DNA of 37,059 nucleotides, taken from contig NZ_SLUB01000045.1 in assembly GCF_004799755.1 (NCBI RefSeq), positions 1 through 37,059 of the forward strand. The letters are read 5' to 3'. The stretch comes from Bacillus timonensis (GTDB lineage Bacteria > Bacillota > Bacilli > Bacillales > Bacillaceae_L). Position numbers and translations under genes: made by a program. Of this stretch, positions 1 through 8,609 are shown piece after piece. Numbering within the stretch: the first letter of the stretch is position 1; every line of letters starts with the position of its first letter. The notes beneath the pieces are model-generated. The model searched no databases and was not told the origin of the DNA. It was given only the letters and a program-made list of their open reading frames with translations.

Positions 1-40
1 CGCCCGCGGAAAGCGAGTACCTGCAGCGGAAATCAACAAC
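1..40. repeat. Truncated Bacillus-type dispersed intergenic repeat at the contig edge
   Basis: The GC-rich stretch starting CGCCCGCGGAAAGCGAG and ending GCGGAAATCAACAAC stands out from the AT-rich DNA beside it. Its reverse complement (TTGATTTCCGCT... then CTCGCTTTCCGCGGGCG) resembles an intergenic repeat I recall as very common in Bacillus-group genomes. The contig begins inside it, as expected if a multicopy repeat broke the assembly. Family membership is from memory, not from a search. Confidence 0.55.
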
Positions 41-75
41 CTAGTTTTAGTTGACCCAATAAATATAAAAAATGA

Positions 76-122
76 GGGGCTGTCCTCAAAAGTCACTTTT
101 CAATGACTTTTTGGACAGCCCC
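76..122. terminator. Strong bidirectional stem-loop terminator
   Basis: GGGGCTGTCC (76-85) pairs with GGACAGCCCC (113-122), and AAAGTCA (89-95) pairs with TGACTTT (104-110), leaving a small internal loop and an 8-base apical loop. On the minus strand the stem is followed by TCATTTTTTATATTT, so it could stop transcription from the dehydrogenase gene that ends at 345, about 220 bases upstream. Similar stem-loops often sit beside insertion sequences in Bacillus, but no transposase is present here. Confidence 0.65.
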
Positions 123-344
123 TTCTTAGTTTAAGAAATGCAAACTAGAAACTCCTGATTGATAAAACAGAGTATATTAATATTAATTAAATCTGATTGT
201 TCACTTACAAATTTATTTGTTCTTTATGTAACTTTTAATTATGACTCAAAAATAGGTAATATAATTTTAATTTAGTGCAGTTTGTCTTTTTCACTCTGCC
301 TTCTTTCAATAATCAAGATCTTCTACGTAACTTATTTCCATTTC
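123..344. other. AT-rich gap with no recognisable gene
   Basis: With the repeat and stem-loop on its left, this makes a 344-base stretch without a gene. The part after the hairpin is very AT-rich. A 60-codon open frame starting at 275 runs into the end of the dehydrogenase gene on the other strand and has no ribosome binding site, so I do not call it. No tRNA or further stem-loop was seen. Confidence 0.5.
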
Positions 345-1235
345 CTAACGTTTCACCTCAATCCCAACAATATCTTCTAGCAATTTTATCAAACCTTGGT
401 TATCGTTTTTGGGAAATTTCGTCATACCCGCTTGAAAAATCTGTTTTGCAACGCTAGTAGTCATCATTGGGACTCCACATTCTTCGGCTAAATCCATTGT
501 TATAGAAAGATCTTTGTAGGTATTACCTATATTTGAACCAGTTCCTTCAAATTTGCGGTCCAAAATGGCAGGAACAGTACCTTGGAATAGAGGGTTATTA
601 GCAACACTAGCGCCAATTACTGAATAAAGAGTCTCTGCACTTACACCAGCCTTTACACCTAAAACAAGTGACTCAAAAATACCTGTATAGATACATCCTA
701 CCAATCCTTGCAAGCAGGCTTTTGTTATTTGCCCCATTCCAGGTTGCTCACCAACATAGAAAATATTTTTTCCTATAGTCTGGAAGACTTCTTGAACTTT
801 ATAGTAGGTATTTCTATCTCCTGACACCATTAATGTCAATTCCCCTGCATCAGCACCTTTCTTACCTCCTGATACAGGTGAATCAATCAAACAAATCCCA
901 GTCGTTTTTATCCTCTCTTCAATTCTCCGAACAGCTGAGCTGTTTATCGTTGCTGATACAACTAATATTGATCCGGGCTTCATTGATTCTATTAACCCAT
1001 TTTCACCAAATACTACATCGAAAACTTGCTCTTCATTCACTACCATAATAAATACAAGGTCTGCATGCTTCCCCACCATTGCGCAATTTTCCGTCGCTTG
1101 TCCCCCAAGTCTAGAAAAGGTTTCAAGTTTTTCTTTACTCCGGTTAAAGCCATAAACATGATAGCCAGCAGTCAGTAAATTTTTCGCCATTCCCATCCCC
1201 ATATTTCCAAGTCCAATTATACCAATATTCTTCAT
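345..1235 (-). CDS. NAD(P)-dependent beta-hydroxyacid dehydrogenase (3-hydroxyisobutyrate dehydrogenase family)
   Basis: A 296-residue cytosolic oxidoreductase of normal length for the family. The N-terminal Rossmann motif GLGNMG is at residues 8-13, the substrate-binding signature DSPVSGG at 118-124, and the catalytic lysine is K172 in GQITKACLQ. Most 3-hydroxyisobutyrate dehydrogenases have KxxNN here; this protein has KACLQ, nearer to the KxxHQ seen in threonate-dehydrogenase-type (LtnD) members. The true substrate is therefore probably another beta-hydroxy acid. The ATG start is preceded by AGGGAGG at good spacing. It is the last gene of the TRAP operon, 36 bases after a Gfo/Idh/MocA gene, which suggests it handles a late hydroxy-acid intermediate. 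Confidence 0.88.
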   Translation of the reverse strand: MKNIGIIGLGNMGMGMAKNLLTAGYHVYGFNRSKEKLETFSRLGGQATENCAMVGKHADLVFIMVVNEEQVFDVVFGENGLIESMKPGSILVVSATINSSAVRRIEERIKTTGICLIDSPVSGGKKGADAGELTLMVSGDRNTYYKVQEVFQTIGKNIFYVGEQPGMGQITKACLQGLVGCIYTGIFESLVLGVKAGVSAETLYSVIGASVANNPLFQGTVPAILDRKFEGTGSNIGNTYKDLSITMDLAEECGVPMMTTSVAKQIFQAGMTKFPKNDNQGLIKLLEDIVGIEVKR

Positions 1236-1271
1236 TCAGATATCCCTCCCTTTCATCGCATTGAACTAGAC

Positions 1272-2276
1272 TTATAGCTGGATAGTTTGCTGGCTTTTAG
1301 CAGACTCTAAAATGGCATGGGAAACCTTTAGAGTGGAAAGGGCATATTCTCCTGATGTTGATGGGTTTAAATCATTTAAAATACATTCGATAAAATATTT
1401 ATTTGCATTATAATAGGAAGGACAGGTTGCAAAGTTATATATGTCATTTAACATATAGATCTCTTCGTGCGCCATATCCTTTGTCCGAAGTCTTAATCTC
1501 GAAAAATCAAAAAGGTCATCACCGTCTAAAACTACGCTACCCTCAGTCCCTATAATTCCTCTTGAACTACTTTTCAAATATGAACTCCAACTCGCATTAA
1601 TTAAACCCATCGCTCCATTTTTTAGGTTGAAACAAACATTTACGTTGTTATCAAACTGAGGTATATCTTCATATGTACCTCTAATATCCGCTTTGACACT
1701 AGCAATCGGACCAGCCAATTGGATAATCATATCAATATCATGAGAGAGTGACTCAATACTCATTCCACAAACAGTTGTAAGATTTCGACGCCAAGTATCT
1801 TTTTTTGTACCTGCATTTTCACCGAGCATCCCCATTCTGTTCACATATACGTTAATGACATCACCAATTACACCAGATTTAACTATATCTAGTAATCTTT
1901 GAAAACCGTATCTAAACCGGTGATTAAAATCAATCATTAATTTACGGTTATTCTTTTTCATAAGAGCATTAAGTATCTCTGCATCTTTAAGCGTAATTGC
2001 CATCGGTTTTTCCATAACAACATGACATCCAGCTTCCATCGCTATTTTCGCATATTGAATACGAAACGATGGTGGCGTGCAAATATGGACAATATCCGCT
2101 TCTTTTACAGCCAACTCAAAATCATCAATAACAAACGTGCTATATAGAGTTGCTAGCTTAGTTGCGCTCTCTCTGTTAATATCATAGATTCCAATAATTT
2201 TGATACCTAGCTTCGTTAAAGCCTCTGCGTGACAATATGAAATTGCCCCTGCTCCTACAATAATTGTTTTCACCAA
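1272..2276 (-). CDS. Gfo/Idh/MocA family NAD(P)-dependent oxidoreductase
   Basis: 334 residues. The N-terminal Rossmann fold starts VKTIIVGAGAIS, the family signature EKP is at residues 89-91, and an H179-x-x-D182 pair sits where these enzymes place active-site residues. Members oxidise or reduce a ring or chain hydroxyl of sugars, inositols and related polyols. The exact substrate cannot be read off. The start is TTG at 2276 or GTG at 2273, both just after a GGGGGG ribosome binding site. It lies 13 bases after the preceding Gfo gene, so translation may be coupled. This is one of three members of the family in the TRAP operon. Confidence 0.88.
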   Translation of the reverse strand: MVKTIIVGAGAISYCHAEALTKLGIKIIGIYDINRESATKLATLYSTFVIDDFELAVKEADIVHICTPPSFRIQYAKIAMEAGCHVVMEKPMAITLKDAEILNALMKKNNRKLMIDFNHRFRYGFQRLLDIVKSGVIGDVINVYVNRMGMLGENAGTKKDTWRRNLTTVCGMSIESLSHDIDMIIQLAGPIASVKADIRGTYEDIPQFDNNVNVCFNLKNGAMGLINASWSSYLKSSSRGIIGTEGSVVLDGDDLFDFSRLRLRTKDMAHEEIYMLNDIYNFATCPSYYNANKYFIECILNDLNPSTSGEYALSTLKVSHAILESAKSQQTIQL

Positions 2277-2289
2277 TCACGCCCCCCTT

Positions 2290-3465
2290 CTACTTCAAGT
2301 GAATCCTTTTTCCCTCACTCGCAGATTGATAGGCTGCATAAATAACTCGAATTGTTTCTTCAGCTATATCAATGCCTGACAGAGGTTGTCTGTTTGTGAC
2401 AATGCACTCCATAAAGTCTTGCAGTTCATTCGTGTAGCCTCTTAGAATTTCCTCTGCGATAAACACGTTATTCCATCCCATTTTCAGTTCTAACATCTCC
2501 GAAATGTAGACATTTTCGAGACCTTCCTGATCAGGAAAATAAGTTTGCATATTATTGGTTGGGGTAATATTGCACATTAATACTCCATCATTAGCGTATA
2601 TCTCAATGTAATTCTTTGTCCCGCCTAATACATGATCACTTGACATGACTACAGCTTTAGTACCATCTGAAAACGTAACGGTGATATTGGCGAAGTCTTC
2701 TACGTCAAATGGCTTACTAGTAAGATGTCGTTTATCATAATCGGATAAAGATGTAATGATATTACCAGTATCTGCTGTTACGCTTGCTACTGAAATTTTT
2801 TCACTTCGCGCTTCCGCCTCGACTTGTTTTAACCAAAGCACCCCCGATACAGGATGACAACCTAGCCGCATCAATGCTCCACCACCTGATTTATCCCACA
2901 TCCCTGCTAATGCTGAACTAGAACCTCTGACACTTTCTTCACCTTTCATAAATAACAATTTACTCTTTTTGCTTCTGATGATTTCAGCCGCTTTTAAAAC
3001 ATTAGGTGAATAAATATAGTTTTCAGCATACATAAACAATTTATCGCTTGAAGCAATAATCTCTTTTGCTTCCTCGATTTCATTTATGATAGTTTCATAC
3101 ATTTTTGCCTTGGAAACAGTAAGACCAATCGGCTTTTCGTCTCCCTCTTCTCCGAAATAGCCCGTTAACGGTTTTTCACAAATGACGTGCTTTCCAGCTT
3201 TTAATGCTTCTAATGCAAACTTTAGATGTAGATGAGGAGGAGTTACAATATCAATGACATCAATTTCTTCATCTTTTATTACTTCCATAAAGTCAGTAGA
3301 AATCTTCTCGAAACCATAAGTGTTCGCTACTTCTTCAGCCCTTTTTGTATCCAAATCAACGATTGTTTTTAGCCTAACATTTACACCGCTTATTTTTGAA
3401 TATCCTCTCCCATGTAAATGTGCTGCATAACCTGCACCAACTAAAGCTACTGTTACAGTTTTCAT
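2290..3465 (-). CDS. Gfo/Idh/MocA family oxidoreductase (long form)
   Basis: 391 residues, longer than its two neighbours of the same family. The Rossmann start is VTVALVGAGYAAHLHG, EKP is at residues 97-99, and the second half carries GGGALMRLGCHP with H204 in the usual active-site position. The extra length comes partly from an insert after EKPL (roughly residues 101-130). ATG follows a clear GGAGGG site. Long-form members are often placed with polyol or cyclitol dehydrogenases, but that is weak evidence here. Its position between a Zn-alcohol dehydrogenase and another Gfo enzyme suggests consecutive redox steps on one substrate. Confidence 0.87.
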   Translation of the reverse strand: MKTVTVALVGAGYAAHLHGRGYSKISGVNVRLKTIVDLDTKRAEEVANTYGFEKISTDFMEVIKDEEIDVIDIVTPPHLHLKFALEALKAGKHVICEKPLTGYFGEEGDEKPIGLTVSKAKMYETIINEIEEAKEIIASSDKLFMYAENYIYSPNVLKAAEIIRSKKSKLLFMKGEESVRGSSSALAGMWDKSGGGALMRLGCHPVSGVLWLKQVEAEARSEKISVASVTADTGNIITSLSDYDKRHLTSKPFDVEDFANITVTFSDGTKAVVMSSDHVLGGTKNYIEIYANDGVLMCNITPTNNMQTYFPDQEGLENVYISEMLELKMGWNNVFIAEEILRGYTNELQDFMECIVTNRQPLSGIDIAEETIRVIYAAYQSASEGKRIHLK

Positions 3466-3513
3466 TTTTTCCCTCCTACCTGCAATTGGTCAAGACTTAA
3501 CAAACCCAAGTTA

Positions 3514-4497
3514 TTAAAACTTTATAAGAATTTTCCCAAAGTCTTCCGATAATGCATTATCATATGCTTGTTGATAATCAGCTAATGGAACAACCTTTGA
3601 CACGATCGGGGCAACATTTAAATCGGGGCTCCTTAAATACTCAATCGTTTTCAAATAATCATCTGGAAAATTGTAAATTATGGACCCATGGATCGATTGA
3701 TCGTTTCGGACAAGCTGTGTAAAAGGAATCGTTACCTCTGGTGCAATACCAAGGGCTAACATAGAACCACCAGGTTTTAATATTTGGAAAGAATGTTCAA
3801 CAGATGCTTTTACTCCCGCCGCTTCAATGACAATATCAAACCTATCATCTTCTGTAATTTCCTGAGGATTGAGGGTTCGAATATCGCCTATTTTTTTGAC
3901 CATCTCAAGCTTTTTGGGATTTATATCGATAGCGGTCACATTCGCTCCCAAATGTCTTGCCAATGCTGCAGCAAGCATACCTATACTTCCACTGCCAACA
4001 ACCGCAACATCGTGTCCCTTTTTAATCGTAACTTTATTAAATCCGCTAACAACCACGGCAAACGGCTCAATTAACACTGCTTTTTCGTCCGACAAATCAT
4101 CAGGGATTGGCAGGATCAGCTTAGTAGAAATAACATATTCCTCAGAAAATCCACCGTCCATATTAATTCCTAATGACTTTTTATTGCGGCAAATATTGGT
4201 CCGCCCGCTTCTGCACATCTCACACTCTTCGCAGTATGTGTTGGGTAAAATAACAACTCGGGTTCCCACTTCATAATCGGATGCCTCGCCACATTCAATA
4301 ATTGTTCCGACTAGCTCATGTCCAGGTCTGATTGGATACTTTCCGTGTGCAAATTTCCCTTGTAATAGGCTAAGATCGGACCCGCAAATCCCGCCATAGC
4401 TAACTCGAATTTTCACTTCACCTTTTTTCGGAGATTCTATTGATTCTACTTCTCTTAATTCAAGTTCAAATGGCTTTTTTACATATAATTCTAACAT
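3514..4497 (-). CDS. Zinc-dependent medium-chain alcohol dehydrogenase, copy 1
   Basis: 327 residues from the ATG at 4497. A GTG at 4518 extends the frame, but GGAGGGG at 4504-4510 lies correctly spaced before 4497, so I use the shorter start. Catalytic zinc ligands fit C38 (GGICGSD) and H60-E61 (GHE). The structural zinc site is C89, C92, C95 and C103. The cofactor-binding region carries VVGSGSIGM. The enzyme oxidises a secondary alcohol of a sugar-, polyol- or hydroxyacid-like substrate (threonine/sorbitol dehydrogenase group). It is a close paralogue of the enzyme at 26354-27346: about 60% of the first 110 residues match by hand alignment with no gaps. Gap to the upstream gene is 29 bases. 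Confidence 0.9.
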   Translation of the reverse strand: MLELYVKKPFELELREVESIESPKKGEVKIRVSYGGICGSDLSLLQGKFAHGKYPIRPGHELVGTIIECGEASDYEVGTRVVILPNTYCEECEMCRSGRTNICRNKKSLGINMDGGFSEEYVISTKLILPIPDDLSDEKAVLIEPFAVVVSGFNKVTIKKGHDVAVVGSGSIGMLAAALARHLGANVTAIDINPKKLEMVKKIGDIRTLNPQEITEDDRFDIVIEAAGVKASVEHSFQILKPGGSMLALGIAPEVTIPFTQLVRNDQSIHGSIIYNFPDDYLKTIEYLRSPDLNVAPIVSKVVPLADYQQAYDNALSEDFGKILIKF

Positions 4498-4526
4498 CAA
4501 ATTCCCCTCCGATATCACTTTTAAGT

Positions 4527-5492
4527 TTACTGCTGTTTTAAATAGTTATAAACTGACTGAATCACCTTTAGATTAGCAATGGATTCTTCCGGACTATAGG
4601 AAGGGGATTTCCCCATGAGAATACAATTTGAAATATGTTCAACTTGGGAAACGTAGGCATTTACTGGATCTTGAAAAACCTTTTTCTCCTCTTTTCCGTT
4701 CTTTTGAATCATTATTTGTGGATGGCGAAAAGGGAAATTAACTCTAATTATTCCCTCAGTCCCTGATATCTCTAATGACTGGTTATAATCACTTTGAAAT
4801 GTGCAAGCAAATTGAGCAAGCCTTCCTCCAGGAAATCTCATTGAAGAAACTACAGATACATCGACATTATTGTCATCAAAATCTGCAAATGCTTGAACTT
4901 CTAAAGGCTCATTCCCCATAATGTATCTGATTCCATTGATACAATAGGAACCAATATCGTATAGCACACCGCCTCCAAGTGAAGGGTTCAACCGAATATC
5001 ATCTGAATTTTCGACTGAGATTGAAAATCGAATTTGAACGGTTCGAAGATCTCCAATTTGGCCCGAATCAACAATCTGCCTCAATCGGCGCCACTCCGGA
5101 TGGAAGCGGAATGCGAATGCTTCCATAAATACAACTTTATTCTGACAACAGGAAAACACCATCTCTTCGATTTCTTTTACAGAGAGTGCTGCGGGTTTTT
5201 CACATAAGATATGCTTGCCTGCCTCTGCAGCCCTTATCGTCCATTCTTTATGTAAATGATTGGGTAAGGGAATATAGACGGCATCTACATTAGGATCCTG
5301 TAGTAGCCCTTCATAGCTGGTATATGTGCGTGGAATTGAATAAGTTTTTGCAAAATCTTTAGCTTTCTCTTCACTTCTACTCGCAATCGCAAGTAACTCC
5401 GAATTTTCTGCGGCATTAATTGCAGGTATCAATCGTTCTTTTGCTATCCAGGCAGTTCCTATGATTCCCCATTTAACTCTACCGTTTTCCAA
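4527..5492 (-). CDS. Gfo/Idh/MocA family oxidoreductase
   Basis: 321 residues beginning at TTG 5492, supported by GGAGGGG just upstream. Shows VKWGIIGTAWIA at the N terminus, CEKPAAL around residue 97, and GGGVLYDIGSYCINGIRY, a form typical of the dihydrodiol/xylose dehydrogenase-like branch. It closely resembles the protein at 8808-9797 in the next operon (shared blocks include VDAVYIPLPNHLHK and GGG.LYD.G), so these two are paralogues. It is the first oxidoreductase after the TRAP genes, separated from dctP by 113 bases that include a stem-loop terminator. Its expression may therefore depend on read-through. Confidence 0.88.
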   Translation of the reverse strand: MENGRVKWGIIGTAWIAKERLIPAINAAENSELLAIASRSEEKAKDFAKTYSIPRTYTSYEGLLQDPNVDAVYIPLPNHLHKEWTIRAAEAGKHILCEKPAALSVKEIEEMVFSCCQNKVVFMEAFAFRFHPEWRRLRQIVDSGQIGDLRTVQIRFSISVENSDDIRLNPSLGGGVLYDIGSYCINGIRYIMGNEPLEVQAFADFDDNNVDVSVVSSMRFPGGRLAQFACTFQSDYNQSLEISGTEGIIRVNFPFRHPQIMIQKNGKEEKKVFQDPVNAYVSQVEHISNCILMGKSPSYSPEESIANLKVIQSVYNYLKQQ

Positions 5493-5566
5493 TCTTCCCC
5501 TCCACTTCCCTAGGTATGGTCTAGCATGAATTTGTTACCATTGAATAATTGTCCATACTTTTTTAA

Positions 5567-5598
5567 CAAAAACGGGCCCTAGTAAAAACTGGACCCGT
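5567..5598 (-). terminator. Terminator or attenuator after dctP
   Basis: On the minus strand ACGGGTCC-AGT and ACT-A-GGGCCCGT form a GC-rich stem with one bulge, a TTTT loop and a TTTTTG tail. It lies just beyond the dctP stop codon and before the Gfo gene. It probably lets the transporter genes be transcribed more than the five enzyme genes downstream. Confidence 0.7.
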
Positions 5599-5605
5599 AA
5601 TAAAT

Positions 5606-6649
5606 TTAGTTTTTAGCCGCTTCAAGCAGTTTATCTACTAATTCTTCTCCAATATCTTTTTTATGTTTTTCATATACAGGTTTTACTTTTTCTGCCCAAA
5701 CCTGTCTTTCTTCTGGAGTTAACTCAGTAATGACCATACCTCTGTTCTTGAGTTCTTCTTTGTATTTTGCATCTTCTTTCGCTTTTTCCTCACGTTGGAA
5801 ATCTCTAGCCTCATCGGCTGCTTTTTTAATGGCAGCCTGTTGATCCTCTGTTAAGCCTTCAAACCACTGTTTGTTAACCATGAATGGATTTACACCTATC
5901 AAATGTTGGGTTTCTGTTATATACTTTTGTACCTCGTTGAAGTTTGCCTCGGCGATAACACTAAATGGATTTTCCTGTCCATCAACAACACCTTGTTGCA
6001 GTGCTGTAAATAATTCAGGAAATGCCATAGGTGTTGGAACCGCACCAAGTTCTGTCCAAACATCTAATTGTATTTGGTTTTCCAATGTTCTGATTTTTAA
6101 ACCATCAAGCTCCGATGGCTTCTTTATCTCCTGTGAGTTGTTTGTAAGATTTCGGATACCACTTTCCCAGAAATTGAAACCAACAATACCAATATCCTCA
6201 AGGTCAGCTAATACTTCTTGACCGATAGGGCCATCAAGAATTTCATGAGATGTTTCTCTATCTGGGAACACAAATGGTAATGACCAAAGGTTAAAACGAG
6301 GTGAGAAGTTAGCAGTTACCGCTGCTCCTACAGGTCCACCTTGAATCGTTCCCAGCTGAATTCCTTCAATAATGTCACGTTCTCCACCAAGTTGACTGTC
6401 TGGAAACACTTCTACAGAGATGGAGCCATTTGTTTCGGCTTCTACAATTTCCTTAAATTTGAACATTGCTTTACCCATTGCAACGTCTGGTTTGTCAGTA
6501 GAGCCAATTTTCATAACTGTTACTTTCCCTGGTGCCTCTTCTTTTTTCCCTTCACTAGGTTTTTCAGTATTGGGAGCTGATGAATCCGTGCTACATGCGG
6601 CTAAGACTAACACAAGCAGAAAACAAATTGCGTAAATAACTTTCTTCAT
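5606..6649 (-). CDS. dctP: TRAP transporter substrate-binding lipoprotein DctP
   Basis: 347 residues. A lipoprotein signal peptide with lipobox LAAC places the anchored cysteine at C19, as expected for an extracytoplasmic binding protein in a Gram-positive cell. An acidic, lysine-rich linker follows. The DctP fold is clear: R187 (GLKIRTLEN) is in the position that salt-bridges the ligand carboxylate in characterised TRAP proteins, and LGAVPTPMAF ... LQQGVVDGQENP is the family signature. It captures an organic acid and delivers it to DctQM. It is the third gene of the transporter set, with a terminator immediately after it. Which acid is bound cannot be told. Confidence 0.95.
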   Translation of the reverse strand: MKKVIYAICFLLVLVLAACSTDSSAPNTEKPSEGKKEEAPGKVTVMKIGSTDKPDVAMGKAMFKFKEIVEAETNGSISVEVFPDSQLGGERDIIEGIQLGTIQGGPVGAAVTANFSPRFNLWSLPFVFPDRETSHEILDGPIGQEVLADLEDIGIVGFNFWESGIRNLTNNSQEIKKPSELDGLKIRTLENQIQLDVWTELGAVPTPMAFPELFTALQQGVVDGQENPFSVIAEANFNEVQKYITETQHLIGVNPFMVNKQWFEGLTEDQQAAIKKAADEARDFQREEKAKEDAKYKEELKNRGMVITELTPEERQVWAEKVKPVYEKHKKDIGEELVDKLLEAAKN

Positions 6650-6725
6650 AATTTGACACCCCTTTTTAATATTTGAAAGATTTAAAGGTTACTACCTTTA
6701 AAATCTCTTTCAACAATCTCAGAAG

Positions 6726-8003
6726 CTATTTCGAAAATAATTCAGGTAGCCACATTGAAATGCTTGGAATATAACTCAAAATTAAGATATTCGCAATCAT
6801 CACACCTATAAAAAGGGCTGAGTATTTTAATAATTGCTCCATTCTAATATTTGCAACTTGGCTTACCATGAAAAGATTAACCCCAAATGGTGGTGTAATC
6901 ATTCCCATTGCTAGGTTAACAATCATCACAATTCCAAAATGAACCGGATCGATCCCATATGAAATGGCCACTGGAACTAAGATCGGTGCAAGTATTAAAA
7001 TAGCTGCTCCTGAATCGAAGAACATCCCAACAATAAATAACAGTAAATTTATGATAAGTAAGAAAATAATAGGGTTATTAGAAATCCCACTAAACCAAGT
7101 AGCAACAGCTTGCGGTACACCGTCACTTGTAAGGATCCATCCAAAAAGACCAGCCATAGCAATAATGACTAAGATGACTGAACTTGTTAAAGCTGCTTCA
7201 TAAAAGACTTTCGGAAGTTCCTTCCACTTTAATTCTTTGTATACAAATAAACCAATAATTAAAGCATATACACAAGCCACAACTGCAGATTCAGTCGGTG
7301 TAAAATACCCGCTATAAATACCACCTAATATGATAAATGGCATTAATAATGCCAATATTGCATCCTTAAAGGAAACGAGCTTTTCTTTCCATGAATAGCT
7401 TCTTTCACCAGAGTAATTGTTTATTTTCGAAACAACATATACAAGAATCATAAAAGTAAATCCAATCATGACACCTGGAATAATACCTGCAAAAAATAAA
7501 TCCTTAATCGATACTCCTGTTGCAACACCAAATAATATGAGTGGTATACTTGGTGGAATTACAACTCCCAACTCTCCAGAGGCAGCCACAGTTGATGATG
7601 CAAAGCCCTTATCATAACCTTTGGCTACCATTGCAGGTATCATGATTGTTCCAATGGCAGCTACTGTTGCAACACCTGATCCAGAGATTGAAGCGAAAAA
7701 CATACAAGCCAAAACCGATACCATCCCTAATCCGCCTGTCATGGATGAAACGAGTGAGTATGAAAAATCTACTATTCTTTTCGATATACCCCCTTTTTCC
7801 ATCAATCCACCAGCTAGAATAAAGAAAGGAACAGCTAATAATGTAAATGAGTCAATAGTTGTAAATAGCCTTTGTATAATAACAGTAGGTGGGGTACCGT
7901 CCATAAAAACCATGAAAGCCGACGATAAACCGATAGAGATTGCTACCGGAACACTTAAAAGCAAGAATAAGAAAAACGATACGAATAATAAAATCGGACC
8001 CAT
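6726..8003 (-). CDS. dctM: TRAP transporter large permease DctM
   Basis: 425 residues from ATG 8003. A longer frame to 8033 overlaps dctQ and lacks support, while GGGGGGG lies about 9 bases before 8003. The protein is highly hydrophobic, with many membrane helices and conserved stretches ASISGSGVATVAAIGTIMIPAM, VIPPSIPLILFG and MIVNLAMGMITPPFGVNLF typical of DctM. It is the sodium-coupled translocation subunit that partners DctQ and DctP. Its ATG overlaps the dctQ TAA stop by one base (TAATG), a sign of translational coupling. Confidence 0.95.
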   Translation of the reverse strand: MGPILLFVSFFLFLLLSVPVAISIGLSSAFMVFMDGTPPTVIIQRLFTTIDSFTLLAVPFFILAGGLMEKGGISKRIVDFSYSLVSSMTGGLGMVSVLACMFFASISGSGVATVAAIGTIMIPAMVAKGYDKGFASSTVAASGELGVVIPPSIPLILFGVATGVSIKDLFFAGIIPGVMIGFTFMILVYVVSKINNYSGERSYSWKEKLVSFKDAILALLMPFIILGGIYSGYFTPTESAVVACVYALIIGLFVYKELKWKELPKVFYEAALTSSVILVIIAMAGLFGWILTSDGVPQAVATWFSGISNNPIIFLLIINLLLFIVGMFFDSGAAILILAPILVPVAISYGIDPVHFGIVMIVNLAMGMITPPFGVNLFMVSQVANIRMEQLLKYSALFIGVMIANILILSYIPSISMWLPELFSK

Positions 8004-8500
8004 TACACTTGTTCCCCCCCGTCCATATCCCATACTCCTTCAACCCAAGCTACCACAGTATTTAATAGCATAATTAAACTTCCTAATGGTATTGCAATAT
8101 AAGAGATGGACATAGGTAAATGCATCGCTGCAGATTTTTGGACATGGACAATTTCAAGTATTTGAATACTATACATTAATATAATGATACAAAAACCTAT
8201 TGTAATGAGTGCTGCAAGCCCCCTTAGCCCTTTTTCGACTTTGGGTGGAAATTTAACTAGTGTAAATAAAAATTCAAGACGAATTAACTTTGCATATCTA
8301 ATTGCTAAACCAGCCCCAACAAATGTGATCCAGACTAAAAAATACCTTAATAATTCCGATGACCAACTAAGTGGAGTGTTTAAGAGTTCGCGAGAAATAA
8401 TTTGCCAAGTTAATATAACTAATGACGCTGCTAGCAAAAATCCAATTAGAAACTTAAGCAGTAGATTAATCTTATCCATTACTAATACAAATATTTTCAA
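8003..8500 (-). CDS. dctQ: TRAP transporter small permease DctQ
   Basis: 165 residues, about four hydrophobic segments, with the family block ITWQIISRELLNTPLSWSSE followed by ELLRYFLVWITFVGAGLAIR. It is the small membrane subunit that pairs with DctM. The start is TTG 8500 behind AGGGGTGA; an ATG at 8479 has no ribosome binding site. It is the first gene of the operon that runs to 345. The operator palindrome (8592-8609) and a cre site (8578-8592) sit 78-109 bases upstream. Confidence 0.93.
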   Translation of the reverse strand: MKIFVLVMDKINLLLKFLIGFLLAASLVILTWQIISRELLNTPLSWSSELLRYFLVWITFVGAGLAIRYAKLIRLEFLFTLVKFPPKVEKGLRGLAALITIGFCIIILMYSIQILEIVHVQKSAAMHLPMSISYIAIPLGSLIMLLNTVVAWVEGVWDMDGGEQV

Positions 8501-8577
8501 TTCATCACCCCTAAACCGTTATGCTGCGTATTGAATGTTTTAACAAGTATGACTTCCTTTCTGATGAGCACCCATTA

Positions 8578-8592
8578 GGATAACGCTTACAT
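8578..8592 (-). promoter_or_regulatory. CcpA cre site upstream of the TRAP operon
   Basis: Minus strand ATGTAAGCGTTATCC matches the Bacillus cre consensus WTGNAANCGNWWNCW at 14 of 15 positions (last base differs). It abuts the palindrome at 8592-8609. Carbon catabolite control of the operon is inferred from established CcpA biology. Confidence 0.7.
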
Positions 8593-8609
8593 TTTAGATC
8601 GATCTAAAA
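8592..8609. promoter_or_regulatory. Operator palindrome O1 (TRAP operon)
   Basis: TTTTAGATCGATCTAAAA is a perfect 18-base palindrome with a central CG step. The same core recurs at 17309-17320 and 28845-28860, each upstream of a transport or catabolic operon. An even-length palindrome centred on CG suits a LacI-family protein, and one is encoded at 29845-30852. The link to that protein is inference. Confidence 0.75.

Noticed and set aside
833-1048. Plus-strand open frames opposite the minus-strand genes (for example 833-1048, 3869-4276, 7621-8073, 24091-24525)
   Set aside because: They lack ribosome binding sites and conserved motifs and mirror well-supported genes, so they are shadows.
4498-4518. 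Upstream GTG start of the first zinc alcohol dehydrogenase
   Set aside because: The GGAGGGG ribosome binding site lies inside this extension and serves ATG 4497. The same reasoning rejects the upstream starts at 8033, 9815, 11279, 16949, 17442, 19229, 27355, 28831, 29242, 35904 and 36338.
345-8500. Threonate/erythronate pathway of the LtnD-DUF1537 kinase type
   Set aside because: The dehydrogenase motif is suggestive, but no DUF1537 kinase or class II aldolase is present in the window.
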